Shown here: piece after piece, positions 26,378 through 35,467 of the stretch | Numbering within the stretch: the first letter of the stretch is position 1 | Layout: every line of letters begins with the position of its first letter | From: Chitinophaga sp. | GTDB taxonomy: Bacteria; Bacteroidota; Bacteroidia; Chitinophagales; Chitinophagaceae | Length of the DNA: 64,000 bases | Direction: 5' to 3' | NCBI RefSeq assembly: GCF_017745275.1 | Contig: NZ_JAGHZS010000005.1 | Coordinates: 434,001-498,000, forward strand | Notes under the pieces: generated by a model | What the model saw: the letters and a program-made list of their open reading frames with translations, nothing else | What the model was told of the DNA's origin: nothing | Database searches by the model: none | Translations under genes and position numbers: made by a program

Positions 26378-27910
26378 TTAATAACTGTTTGGATATGTAT
26401 AGTTGCTGATAGATGGTGCGATGTAGATCACATCTCCCACACTTCCCTTTCCTTCCATGGTGAAATCGGGAGTAGTGGCCAGGTTGCCGGAGGTTTTCCG
26501 GAATGCCCGTACTTTATAGTTGCCACCACTGGTAGTGCTTATCAACATATAGTTGTGATAGAAAGGCTGCTCCGTATTGGAGGAACCGGCGTAATTACGG
26601 TGACGGATACTCGTTATTTTCTCTCCCGCGGGTACCGTGAATTGCAACTGCTCAGCGCCATTGCTCAGGTTCCATGACCATACTTCCTGCCCTACAGAAA
26701 AATACAGGATGTTTTCATCCGCCACGATCAGCCCGAAATGCTCCGCCTGGTTTAGCTTGTCCGTCTGCGTCAGGGTATCATTTACGATCTTAAGGGCATA
26801 GTTAGACGGGGTAATGGAAGAAACTATCTTCAGTGTAGGATCTGTTTTATCCCTGAACAGGGCTATGCCCACATATGGATAGGTGGATTTTACACCCATG
26901 AACAGCAGGTCTTTGTTCATCCTGTTGGCAGGCATTTCTGTTCCAGTGGCGTCTGTTGTGGCCGAAAGTACAGCGCCTGTACCGGTAGCGGAAACAAAGG
27001 AGCTGCTGGTTTCATCGAAAAAGAAAGGGTTTTCGAAAGGATATGCCATGAAATATTTGGAGAGGCTGTACGGACTGTTGTTATCATCGCGCAGTTGTTT
27101 ACCGCCAAACAGCCCAATGTTGGCCGACATGGAATAAATGCTGTGCAGGTGCCCGTCGTTCACAAAATAGTTGGCCTGTGAACTTTCGCTGATACTACCA
27201 GGTCTTTTCACGGAAGGTGTTTCGTAGAAAAGATTATTGAGCCCATGTATCTCTTTAAAAGTATTGATGTTTACCACACTGGCATCTTTGTCAGACAAGA
27301 TGAACAACGCCCTGGTGTTGGCGTAGGCGCCGGTTACATTGGATTTATAATTGGTATAGAATCCGAAAAGGCTGGCGTCTCCGTCGAGTTTTTTCCCATT
27401 TACCAGGGAGAATACATTTTCCAGCCTGGATTGGGGGGCGATGCCTGTGGGCGTCAGGAAGAGGTCTACATCGGTTTTACCGCCATCGCTCTTCATGATA
27501 TACCAGCCCCTGGTGAATTGGGTAACCACGTTAAGGTTGGCTGTCACTATCCTGCTGAATCCCGTATGTTCGTTCCTGGTGCCAAACACGAGTACCCAGC
27601 CTTTAGCAGGCTGTGTGACCAGGTAATCCAGCGTTTTGGAGTGGCCGATGGTATCTACTTTAGGTGCGGAGCCCTGCACATTGGTTTCATATATTCCCCA
27701 CCAGTAGGAGAATTGTGCATCCGGATCTGTAGAGCTGACTTTCGGATCGATGCTGATTTTGTCTACCAGCGATACCTTATCATAGGTTGCTTCCACGCCG
27801 CTGATGGTGATGTTTTCCGGGGATTTATAGCTATAGTTACCTTTGTCCTTGTAACAGGAGGCCGTTAGTAGCAGGCTGCAGGCGGCCAGGATTTGATATG
27901 TCAATTTCAT
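26378..27910 (-). CDS. PKD-like family surface lipoprotein
   Basis: The 510-residue protein starts with a lipoprotein signal (MKLTYQILAACSLLLTASC), giving Cys19 as the anchor. The N-terminal segment (NYSYKSPENITISGVEATYD, FSYWWGIYETN) is a PKD/Ig-like strand set typical of the family that accompanies some SusC/SusD pairs. The rest forms blade-like repeats (RGWYIMKSDGGKTDVDLFL, ENILYFSVGQEVWSWNLSNG), suggesting a beta-propeller that binds ligand at the cell surface. It lies between the DUF4843 and TlpA genes, and all run on the minus strand with 14-18 bp gaps. Confidence 0.8.
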   Translation of the reverse strand: MKLTYQILAACSLLLTASCYKDKGNYSYKSPENITISGVEATYDKVSLVDKISIDPKVSSTDPDAQFSYWWGIYETNVQGSAPKVDTIGHSKTLDYLVTQPAKGWVLVFGTRNEHTGFSRIVTANLNVVTQFTRGWYIMKSDGGKTDVDLFLTPTGIAPQSRLENVFSLVNGKKLDGDASLFGFYTNYKSNVTGAYANTRALFILSDKDASVVNINTFKEIHGLNNLFYETPSVKRPGSISESSQANYFVNDGHLHSIYSMSANIGLFGGKQLRDDNNSPYSLSKYFMAYPFENPFFFDETSSSFVSATGTGAVLSATTDATGTEMPANRMNKDLLFMGVKSTYPYVGIALFRDKTDPTLKIVSSITPSNYALKIVNDTLTQTDKLNQAEHFGLIVADENILYFSVGQEVWSWNLSNGAEQLQFTVPAGEKITSIRHRNYAGSSNTEQPFYHNYMLISTTSGGNYKVRAFRKTSGNLATTPDFTMEGKGSVGDVIYIAPSISNYTYPNSY

Positions 27911-27928
27911 GAAAGGCTGTTTTGAAGG

Positions 27929-28696
27929 TTAAGGGAATACAACTGTTTCACCCATTTCATCTGTGAGGGGCGCGCCTGGATGAGCGTTATTATAGTCTGT
28001 CAGCAACGTTTTCAGTTTCAGCCGCCAGAAGGAGAGCAGTGCATAATCAGTGTTCACGAAAGTGAGGAATTCCTGGTCCCACTTTTCGCCTGTTTGGTTG
28101 ATCATGAACGAGTGTTTCACCTGGCTGTATTTGCCCCAGTAGTATTGCACGGCGGAGGCATTCCAGGCGGCGGGCTGACTAAGCATGTCCGTAAATTCTA
28201 CCCTTCTCCACAATTTTTTGATCTCCCCTGGCTGGAACTGTTCATTTGCCTTCACCTGTATCTGCAACTTTACCGTTCCTTTTTTCAGGGAGGCATCGCG
28301 AAGCACGATTACCGGTACGGATGCATGTACCTGTCCCGCTTTGATCACATACGCATCTTTCAGGGAGGCATCGGAAAAGGCTTTGTAGTGGGTGCCAGGG
28401 ACGGCATTGGCTTCTCCTGGGATATTTACCTGCTCCAGGGTGAAAGGGCGGTCGTTGCCACTTATCCCACCAATGGCGTAGATATCGAAGAATACGGTGT
28501 CTTGTGTAATGGTAGCCGGTTCGTAGAAAAAGGTGAACGGCTTCATAGTATCGGCCATCTCGAAAGAGGACGTATAGATCCGGTCGGGCGTAGGCCCAAA
28601 TTGAAGCCGGGCAATATCGTTGTAAAGATAGTACTGATCTTTTTTGCAGGCAGCCAGTAAAGCGGTCAGCATGGCTACAGTGAGTATCTGTTTCAT
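27929..28696 (-). CDS. DUF4843 lipoprotein
   Basis: This 255-residue lipoprotein (MKQILTVAMLTALLAAC, lipidated at Cys17) matches DUF4843. Family features are DIARLQFGP near the N-terminus, a central PFTFFYEPATITQDTVFFDIYAIG strand pair, and a C-terminal ISFMWRL-like helix, here LLSFWRLKLKTLLTDYN. Such proteins form the surface-exposed part of SusC/SusD-type complexes. The next gene, susD, lies 14 bp away; joint expression is expected. Confidence 0.82.
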   Translation of the reverse strand: MKQILTVAMLTALLAACKKDQYYLYNDIARLQFGPTPDRIYTSSFEMADTMKPFTFFYEPATITQDTVFFDIYAIGGISGNDRPFTLEQVNIPGEANAVPGTHYKAFSDASLKDAYVIKAGQVHASVPVIVLRDASLKKGTVKLQIQVKANEQFQPGEIKKLWRRVEFTDMLSQPAAWNASAVQYYWGKYSQVKHSFMINQTGEKWDQEFLTFVNTDYALLSFWRLKLKTLLTDYNNAHPGAPLTDEMGETVVFP

Positions 28697-28710
28697 TCTT
28701 TGCGCTTGTA

Positions 28711-30156
28711 TTATTGAACAAATTCATTTAGTGGTAATGGTACCAGGTAATTGATGGTAGATGCGGCAGGCGCCCACAGGAAGCTGGCTTTGGGTGCGTT
28801 GATGCGTTTATAGGCAAAAAATGCCTGCCCTTCTGCAAATAATTCTTTCCTGTATTCCTTCACCAGTTCCAGTTGCGCCTGTGCAGGGTCGGCCGGAAGT
28901 GTGGTAACGGCCACATTGCGGGCGTTGCGGAAAGCTTCCCAGTATGGCTGGCCTTCTCCCGCCGGCGCCGCTTCTGCGGCTACCAGGTACATTTCACTGA
29001 CACGCAGCATAGGTATCTGGAAAGGTGCAATAGCAGTAGTGGTGGTAGCTCCCATGTATTTTTTCAGGATGTTGCATTTGGAACCGTTCGCCAGTGTGAT
29101 CAGCGTCCAGAGGTTCGTTTCCCGTATATCCGTGCCCGTATTACCATATAACTGGTTGTTGACAGTAGTTACACTACTGCCTTTTTTCAGTGTGCCGGAG
29201 GTAAATAGCTGTTCGTATTTTTTTGCAAGCTGGAAATCATAGAGCCCGAAAATATGTTCCATAGAGAGATTAAAATTACCGCCAGACATATCGCTCAGTA
29301 CTCCAAGACGGAACTTCGTGCTGCCATCCGGGTTCTTCGCATCGATTACTTCTTTAGCGCAGATATAAGCGGACCTGTTGTCCTGGAACCAGAGATAGGC
29401 GCGGGCCTGTAGCGCTTTCACTGCGTAGTAGTTCATACGAAGGAAGCGGAAAGCGGAGTAGGTGTTCTCTGGTTTGAAAGGAGAGCTCGCACTGCCGGGA
29501 TTGGAGAGGTCGGCTTGTGAATACCGGGTGAAAGGATCTACGTCTTTCAGCAAAGCAGCAGCGCCGGTAAGATCGTTCAGCAGCTCCGCTTTATATTGAT
29601 CGTAAGCCAGGTGTTGATTCGGTTCCCGGGAGATCTTTTTCACATAAGGCAACACGGTGCCGGTTTGTATATTGCCTGGTACGGGACCAAAAAGCCGCAG
29701 CAGGTCCAGGTGGCAATAGGCACGCAGCGCCAGGCACTCGCCTTTCATCATCTCGTAGGAACCGGCGGAAAGAAACACGTCTTTGTGAACCTCTACTTCA
29801 GCGAGAATAGCGTTGATGCTGGCAATGATCTTGTATTCCTGCGCGTACATAGCCGACAGCGCACGTTGTACGCCATCATCGGCATAGTTGAACAGCCCGA
29901 GGCGTTGCTCAGTGGTATTGGTGGTAACATCCCAGGAAGAAGTCAGTCGCTCTATGGTACCAAAGGTCATGTCCTGGCCATAGGCATTTGTGGACTTCAT
30001 CTGGATGTACACCCCGGTAAGTGCATCCTGGAAGCCGCTTTCCGTGGTGAAAAGCACATCGGATGGCATCTGTGTTTTAGGCTGAACGGTGAGCCATTTT
30101 TTGCAGGAGGTAGTGCAGATGGCCATCCCCAGCAGCCCTGTAATGATATATTTCAT
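28711..30156 (-). CDS. SusD/RagB-family nutrient-binding lipoprotein
   Basis: The start at 30156 gives about 481 residues with a lipoprotein signal (MKYIITGLLGMAICTTSC); an ATG 9 bp upstream (30165) is an alternative. It has the SusD fold: FTTESGFQDALTGVYIQM near the N-terminus, RAYCHLDLLRLFGPVP (SusD TPR segment), RMNYYAVKALQARAYLW, and the C-terminal PMLRVSEMYLVAAEAA with VKEYRKELFAEGQAFFAYKR. SusD acts as the lid of the SusC barrel. Its sequence does not reveal the ligand; both glycan and peptide (RagB) importers use this family. Confidence 0.92.
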   Translation of the reverse strand: MKYIITGLLGMAICTTSCKKWLTVQPKTQMPSDVLFTTESGFQDALTGVYIQMKSTNAYGQDMTFGTIERLTSSWDVTTNTTEQRLGLFNYADDGVQRALSAMYAQEYKIIASINAILAEVEVHKDVFLSAGSYEMMKGECLALRAYCHLDLLRLFGPVPGNIQTGTVLPYVKKISREPNQHLAYDQYKAELLNDLTGAAALLKDVDPFTRYSQADLSNPGSASSPFKPENTYSAFRFLRMNYYAVKALQARAYLWFQDNRSAYICAKEVIDAKNPDGSTKFRLGVLSDMSGGNFNLSMEHIFGLYDFQLAKKYEQLFTSGTLKKGSSVTTVNNQLYGNTGTDIRETNLWTLITLANGSKCNILKKYMGATTTTAIAPFQIPMLRVSEMYLVAAEAAPAGEGQPYWEAFRNARNVAVTTLPADPAQAQLELVKEYRKELFAEGQAFFAYKRINAPKASFLWAPAASTINYLVPLPLNEFVQ

Positions 30157-30183
30157 CGGTGTCATGGAACACTAATTTGCTGG

Positions 30184-33100
30184 TTAGAATAAAGCGTTTA
30201 CGGTGAGCGATAACTGCCTGGAAAAAGGATAGGTAGTACCTCTTTCCCGGCGTACGGTAGACAGGTAAAAGAGATCGGCCATGTTGGCGGAAAAAGACAG
30301 TGCCTGCATTTTTAACTTTTTCGCGAAGGTGCTTTTTACGTCATACTGGAAATTGGCATTCTGCATGGTGAGTGTCTTTTCATCCTGCACAAAGCGGGAA
30401 GTCCTGTTGGTAGCTGCTGTTACCAGCAAGCCTTTGAAGGCGGCATTGTCGCCCGGCTTTTGCCAGCGGTTATCGTATACGCGGGAATCTACGTTGTACC
30501 GGTAGTCTGCATTCTCCACTTTGTTAATCAGTGTTTGGTTATACAGCTGGCCACCAAAGCGGTAACCGAAGGACAGGTTCAGGGAGAGATTCTTATACCG
30601 CAACAATGTGCTGAAGTTGCCGAAGTACGCAGGTTCGCTGATACCGCTGGCGCGCAGGTCCAGCGAGTTCCAGATATAGGTAGGCTCACCATTCCTGTTT
30701 AAATACAGCTCTTTGCCGGTACTGGGATCTATACCCAGCGAAGGCACTACCCAAATGGTGTTGGTGGAATATCCTTCTTTGTAAAGCATACCAGGTACTG
30801 CGCCCGTCGCATTTTCACTGCTTTTCTGTGCCGCCTTCAGCGCATCAGAAATCATCAGGATCTTGTTTTTATTATGCACCAGCGCACCGCTGACGCTCCA
30901 GGTGATTCCTTTCCGCAGGTTGCGTACGAGAAAGGCGGTTGCTTTTAGCTCGATACCGCGGTTTTCCAGCTTACCGATGTTTTCAATATAGTTGGGAAAG
31001 CCGTTGGAGGCAGGAAGGTCTACAGATGATATAAGACCATTGGTGGTTTCGATGTAATAGTCAGCAACAAGGCTCAGGCGCCGGTTGAAAAGGTCGGCCT
31101 CCAAACCTGCGTCATAGTTCATTTTCTGTTGCCATTTCAACGATTCATTGCCGAGGCCCAGGAGATAGGCACCTGTCCAGCTGTAATAACGGTCGTCGGT
31201 ATAATAACCGTAGGTCGACAACGCCTGATAAGCGTTGAAGTTCTGCGAACCGGTAACGCCCAGGGAGCCACGTAATTTCAGCCTGTTGATGAATGTCAGC
31301 TGCTTAAACATGGCTTCCTTATGCAGGTTCCAGCCGAGGCCGGCAGACCAGAAAGGCGCAAAGCGATTGAGCTTTCCAAACTGGGACGCGCCATCTGAGC
31401 GTAAGGAGAGGTCCATGAAATACCGTTCATCATAAGTGTAGTTCACGCTTCCGGTAAGGCCTACGGAGCGGGTGAGGCTTTCCGCACCACCTGGTTTACC
31501 ACCTTGCGCATATTGCAGCGCCATGGAAATAAAGTCGAATTTAGGATTAGTAAAGCCTTCCGCAGCGAAGCTATAACCAGAGGATCTGGACTCGCGGATG
31601 TTGTAGTCTAATCCCGCAAATATAGCATGGGCGCCGAACTGGCGGGTGTAGCTGAGGTTGGCGCTCGCATCATAACGGAAACCTTTGTTCACTCCATATT
31701 GGTAGGAACCTCTGCGGAGAATATCTTCCGTAGCAGCAAATGCGGTATGATCTGCCGGCCGGAAATAATCTGAGTCGGCGTTCATTTTGGTAAGCCCCAG
31801 CCTTGCCCGGAAGAGAAGGTCAGGCTGTATGCGCCATTCTACAGAAAGGTTGTTGGTGATGTCTGTTGTTTTATATTTCTGAAAGGTATTCAGGGTCGCA
31901 TCGTACAGCGGGTTGGTGGGTAAAGTGTTCCAGCGGTTCGTATAAATATTGGAACCAGGATTACCCAGCAGCTTTATCACACGGCCGTTTTCATCGTAGG
32001 GTGCCCAGTAAGGGTTCATCTTCACATAATCGGAAAATGATCCGTAGGGAGATTCCGCGCTTTCACCCAACCCGATCATCAGGTTGTTGGTGAAACGGAT
32101 GTTCTTGTAGTAGTAACTGAGGTTGATGGTACCGTTGAACGTGCGGCGGGAAGAGCCTTTCATGACGCCCTGTATATCATTGACCTGGGCAGAAATAGAA
32201 TAACGGAAGGCGTTGTCGCCACCTTCCATTCGTACGTTATGGCGCTGGCCAATACCGGTGCGAACGGGCTTGGACAGCCAGTCTGTTTCCACGCCCCGGT
32301 TCACTTCACTCATCAGGTAGTTGTAATATTGTTTGAGTGGCACATCATTTTCCGCGCGGGCGTTGTCATATAGTCCCACTTTGTTTTCCAGCTCCAGTTT
32401 ATCGCGTGCGTTGAGTACGTGATAGGCGGTGAGATCCGGCATTTCAATATTGACATCACCGCGGTACGATAACCGCAGCCTGCCGGGTTGTGGCGCCCTG
32501 GTGGTGATCACGATCACGCCATTAGCGCCGCGCGAACCATAGATGGCGGTGGCGGATGCATCTTTTAGCATGGTGATGGATGCTACTTCGTTCTGGTTAA
32601 TGTCCAGCAGCTTTTGCAGCGAAGATTCAAATCCATCCAGGATCACCAGCGGCGTATTCATACCCACGCGTGTTTCATCCTGCAGTTCATTTACATTAGG
32701 CAGGCTGGAATTGCCGCGGATCTGGATTTCCGGCAACCGGTTGGGATTGGAACCAAATGTATTGCTCTCCACAATATTAAAAGAAGGATCGATGTTGCGC
32801 AGGGAAGTGATCAGGTTACGGTTGCCGAATGCCGCCAGCTGTTCTGCTGTAACAGTGGTTACTGCGCCGGTAAAGCTTTCTTTTTTCCGGTTAAAGATAC
32901 CAGTGGTCACCACTACTTCATTAATCTGTTGCTGCGATTTGCTTAACATGATATTCAGCGTGCCGGCGCCTGCCACGCTGATTTCCCTTGGTGCATATCC
33001 CTGGCAGGTTACCTGTAACGTGACAGGGAAGCCCCTTACTTCTAATCTGAATCTTCCATCTGGCGAAGATACCGTGCCGGTGTAGGCGCCCTTTACACGT

Positions 33101-33546
33101 ATGGTGGCAAAGGGAATAGCCGCTCCTGCTTCGTCACGCACGTAGCCGGATATTTCCTGCATAATTGTTCTGACGGGAGTGAGTGTTTTTTCATTGATCA
33201 CTACCATTTTGTTGACGATGCGATAGGTGAGTGGTTGGTTGTTCAACACAATCGCCATGGTTTCCTGCAGCGTGGCATTGGTCACCTGTATGTCCTGTGG
33301 TGAGGACATTTTCAGTACATGTTCATCCCACATAAATGACAAACCTGTTTGTGTTTCCAGCTTCCCGAATATCTCTTTCAGAGAGGCATGTTTCAGGTGG
33401 AGATTAATCTTTTGTGCAGCGGCTGTACCGGTCTGGAGATAAACGATCAAGAGAAGAATAGCAGCGGCTTTCGCGCGCTTTTGCAGTTCCATCAATAGTC
33501 CGGCAAGGGCATAAAAATGCCGGACCAAAAACGCAATTAATTGCAT
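30184..33546 (-). CDS. SusC/RagA-type TonB-linked outer-membrane transporter with STN domain
   Basis: This is a 1120-residue transporter. A start at 33492 (MELQKRAKAAAILLL) would give a tidier signal peptide. After the signal, a secretin/TonB N-terminal (STN) domain (about 47-105; LHLKHASLKEIFGKLETQTG) is followed by a carboxypeptidase-regulatory-like domain (ISGYVRDEAGAAIPFATIRV). The TonB plug (NEVVVTTGIFNRKKESFTGA ... LPEIQIRGNSS, VILDGFES, YGSRGANGVIVITT) and the SusC-type 22-strand barrel complete it. The STN domain is the classical signal-transfer module for FecR, and a FecR and an ECF sigma gene lie directly upstream, so induction by substrate is expected. Confidence 0.94.
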   Translation of the reverse strand: MQLIAFLVRHFYALAGLLMELQKRAKAAAILLLIVYLQTGTAAAQKINLHLKHASLKEIFGKLETQTGLSFMWDEHVLKMSSPQDIQVTNATLQETMAIVLNNQPLTYRIVNKMVVINEKTLTPVRTIMQEISGYVRDEAGAAIPFATIRVKGAYTGTVSSPDGRFRLEVRGFPVTLQVTCQGYAPREISVAGAGTLNIMLSKSQQQINEVVVTTGIFNRKKESFTGAVTTVTAEQLAAFGNRNLITSLRNIDPSFNIVESNTFGSNPNRLPEIQIRGNSSLPNVNELQDETRVGMNTPLVILDGFESSLQKLLDINQNEVASITMLKDASATAIYGSRGANGVIVITTRAPQPGRLRLSYRGDVNIEMPDLTAYHVLNARDKLELENKVGLYDNARAENDVPLKQYYNYLMSEVNRGVETDWLSKPVRTGIGQRHNVRMEGGDNAFRYSISAQVNDIQGVMKGSSRRTFNGTINLSYYYKNIRFTNNLMIGLGESAESPYGSFSDYVKMNPYWAPYDENGRVIKLLGNPGSNIYTNRWNTLPTNPLYDATLNTFQKYKTTDITNNLSVEWRIQPDLLFRARLGLTKMNADSDYFRPADHTAFAATEDILRRGSYQYGVNKGFRYDASANLSYTRQFGAHAIFAGLDYNIRESRSSGYSFAAEGFTNPKFDFISMALQYAQGGKPGGAESLTRSVGLTGSVNYTYDERYFMDLSLRSDGASQFGKLNRFAPFWSAGLGWNLHKEAMFKQLTFINRLKLRGSLGVTGSQNFNAYQALSTYGYYTDDRYYSWTGAYLLGLGNESLKWQQKMNYDAGLEADLFNRRLSLVADYYIETTNGLISSVDLPASNGFPNYIENIGKLENRGIELKATAFLVRNLRKGITWSVSGALVHNKNKILMISDALKAAQKSSENATGAVPGMLYKEGYSTNTIWVVPSLGIDPSTGKELYLNRNGEPTYIWNSLDLRASGISEPAYFGNFSTLLRYKNLSLNLSFGYRFGGQLYNQTLINKVENADYRYNVDSRVYDNRWQKPGDNAAFKGLLVTAATNRTSRFVQDEKTLTMQNANFQYDVKSTFAKKLKMQALSFSANMADLFYLSTVRRERGTTYPFSRQLSLTVNALF

Positions 33547-33553
33547 ACATTTG
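33546..33553 (+). promoter_or_regulatory. Candidate plus-strand -7 box
   Basis: TACATTTG matches the Bacteroidota -7 consensus TAnnTTTG exactly. No TTG -33 element was found at the usual distance. It lies on the opposite strand to susC, about 70 bp before a plus-strand terminator. Confidence 0.4.
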
Positions 33554-33559
33554 GGTGGT

Positions 33560-33651
33560 TTTTGGTTGATAAATAAAACAGAACCTGTATTTAGTTTATT
33601 AGCCCGACCTTAATAGCCGCTCCGTGAGTCAGACGGGGCGGTTTTTGTTTT
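33560..33651 (+). ncRNA. Candidate antisense RNA to the susC leader
   Basis: The 90-odd bases between the -7 box (33546-33553) and a textbook plus-strand intrinsic terminator contain no gene on the plus strand, while susC and fecR flank it on the minus strand. The start site is inferred at roughly 7 bp after the -7 box. Cis-encoded antisense RNAs of this size and place (such as DonS in Bacteroides fragilis) repress SusC-type operons controlled by ECF sigma/anti-sigma pairs. Transcription has not been shown here. Confidence 0.45.
33617..33651 (+). terminator. Plus-strand intrinsic terminator between fecR and susC
   Basis: CCGCTCCGT (33617-33625) pairs with ACGGGGCGG (33633-33641), including one G-T pair, around a 7-base loop, then TTTTTGTTTT follows. 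On the minus strand the stem gains an A-C mismatch and no T-run follows, so the signal is directional: it can stop only plus-strand transcripts. Confidence 0.75.
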
Positions 33652-33665
33652 CCAGGCTAATGTCT

Positions 33666-34823
33666 TTATGGTTGTACGATCAGCTTACCATTTTCCAGTT
33701 TACAATTCACGCCATATATATTTAGCGCCTCAATTACATCAGAGAGATTTACGTCCCTGTCGATAGTACCGCCAAAGGAGCGTTTAGGCAGTTCTCCCTT
33801 CATGTCTACTTCTATGTCGTACCATCGTGATATCTGCCGGAACAATGCCGGCAAATCTGTACTGCTCATCATGAACAGCCCTTTCTTCCATGCTATTGCA
33901 TTTTCGGTTTCCGCGTTGTTGTCTACCGTAATGCTACCATTCTTGTCAATATTGGCCTGTTCTCCCGGTTGAAGCACCTGTTGTTTATTCACCCGGATGC
34001 TGCCCTGCAGCAGGGTAGTTTTTATGATGGGTTCATCCGTATAGGCGTTAACGTTAAACGCGGTGCCCAGTACTTCCACCACACCTTTTTCATGGAAGTG
34101 TACGGAGAATGGTTTGGCAGCATCTGCAGCCACTTCGAAATAGGCTTCTCCGGTGATCCTTACCTCGCGGGTATTACCCGAAAAAGCTACCGGGTATCGC
34201 AAAGAGGAGGCTGCATTCAGCCAAACCTTTGTGCCATCCGGTAGTACCACGCTGAACTGCCGGCCTCTGGGAGTTGAAATTGTATTATATGCGATGGCAG
34301 TTGTGCTGGCGGTGTTGGCATCATATACTACCTGTCCGTTGTTGAGTACTACATTGGTTCCCGCCTGGCTGGCTACTACGCCATTCTTCATGCTATCCAG
34401 CAATACGGTGGAGCCGTCTGCCAGCATGAGCACGGCGCCTTGTTTTCCTGGCGCTATTGCTCCGCTATGCGCTACCGTTGGCGGTGTGCGTTTAGGCTGC
34501 TCCGTTAGCCGGTAGATGCCGCCTGCCAGCACCAGCAACACTATAGCTGCCGCCGCCCAACGCCAGTAGTACATGCGTTTCACCGGTGTATCACGGGGAA
34601 GGTCTACTGATTTTGCTTTCTCTAACAAAGGTTGTAGGGAGAGATCAAATTCCAGGTCCATATCAGGCGCCCCGGTCAGCTCCATGAATACTTCCGTCAG
34701 GGCTTCCCGTTGACCGGGATCCCCCAGCAGGGCATAAAATTCCTGTTGACCAGCTGCATCCAGCTTGTTATCCAGGAAGTCCTGCGCCAGTATATGTAAT
34801 CGGGTATTTTTCATGGTGTTCAT
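33666..34823 (-). CDS. FecR-family anti-sigma factor
   Basis: This 385-residue protein has a cytoplasmic sigma-binding N-terminal domain (1-82; ILAQDFLDNKLDAAGQQEFYAL), one transmembrane helix near 85-106 (WRWAAAAIVLLVLAGGIYRL) and the periplasmic FecR domain with STPRGRQFSVVLPDGTKVWL, NAASSLRYP and VRITGEAYFEVA. A C-terminal DUF4974-like domain follows (LFMMSSTDLPALFRQISRWYD). It transmits the transporter's STN signal to the ECF sigma factor encoded 53 bp upstream. A second methionine 9 bp downstream (34814) is an alternative start. Confidence 0.93.
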   Translation of the reverse strand: MNTMKNTRLHILAQDFLDNKLDAAGQQEFYALLGDPGQREALTEVFMELTGAPDMDLEFDLSLQPLLEKAKSVDLPRDTPVKRMYYWRWAAAAIVLLVLAGGIYRLTEQPKRTPPTVAHSGAIAPGKQGAVLMLADGSTVLLDSMKNGVVASQAGTNVVLNNGQVVYDANTASTTAIAYNTISTPRGRQFSVVLPDGTKVWLNAASSLRYPVAFSGNTREVRITGEAYFEVAADAAKPFSVHFHEKGVVEVLGTAFNVNAYTDEPIIKTTLLQGSIRVNKQQVLQPGEQANIDKNGSITVDNNAETENAIAWKKGLFMMSSTDLPALFRQISRWYDIEVDMKGELPKRSFGGTIDRDVNLSDVIEALNIYGVNCKLENGKLIVQP

Positions 34824-34876
34824 AATATAAGATCAGGGTGAGGCATGTTTTGTCATCATGGGACAAAAAATTTTTT

Positions 34877-35467
34877 TTACCGGTGCAGTAAAAGCATCAG
34901 CATGAGGAACCCTGAAGAGGTGAGCCGCTCCCTGATAAAGGCCAGGGCCGCGCTAAGAGCATTGCGTACATAGCCATGAGACAGTTGCAGGTTTTCTGCA
35001 ATCTCCCGGGTGGTCTTTCCTTCCACACGATTCAGGTGGTAGATGGTTTTCCGTTGTGGCGGAAGTGATTCAATGGCCTCATGTACCAGCCGGTGAATTT
35101 CCTTCAGCTCCAGGGTGCTGGTGCTGTCAACAGGATTTTGTGTTATTTGGAGTGCCTCCAGCCGTTTATCGTTTGCTGCATGTCGCTGCAGCGCCAGCAG
35201 GCTCTGGTTGATAGTGATTTTCCTGAGCCAGGCGCCCAGGTGTGTTACTTTGTCCAGCTTATCGCGATGAAGCCATACTTTAATAAATACTTCCTGCACG
35301 ACTTCCTGCCGGGCATATTCGTTCTTCAATATCTTCATGGCTATTGCAGCGAGCGGAGTGGCCCACGTAACAAATAAGGCGGAAAAAGCCTGCTCGTCAC
35401 CTTCCGCTATACGTTGCAGGAGCGCAGTTTCATCCGTATGTAAAGATTCTGGCGACACTTCGGGCAT
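34877..35467 (-). CDS. ECF-type RNA polymerase sigma factor
   Basis: This 196-residue sigma-70 family protein has region 2 at about 28-92 (FSALFVTWATPLAAIAMKIL, VVQEVFIKVWLHR, LGAWLRKITIN) and region 4 at about 128-185 (IESLPPQRKTIYHLNRVEGKT, then IAENLQLSHGYVRNALSAAL). It is the first gene of the minus-strand locus and is expected to activate the susC operon when released by FecR. An approximate Bacteroidota length and linker are present. No extra domain is seen. Confidence 0.93.
   Translation of the reverse strand: MPEVSPESLHTDETALLQRIAEGDEQAFSALFVTWATPLAAIAMKILKNEYARQEVVQEVFIKVWLHRDKLDKVTHLGAWLRKITINQSLLALQRHAANDKRLEALQITQNPVDSTSTLELKEIHRLVHEAIESLPPQRKTIYHLNRVEGKTTREIAENLQLSHGYVRNALSAALAFIRERLTSSGFLMLMLLLHR

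Noticed and set aside
27245..28660. Plus-strand frames of 207 and 226 codons opposite the lipoprotein genes
   Set aside because: They lie fully inside the PKD-like and DUF4843 genes, whose lipoprotein signals and family matches are convincing.
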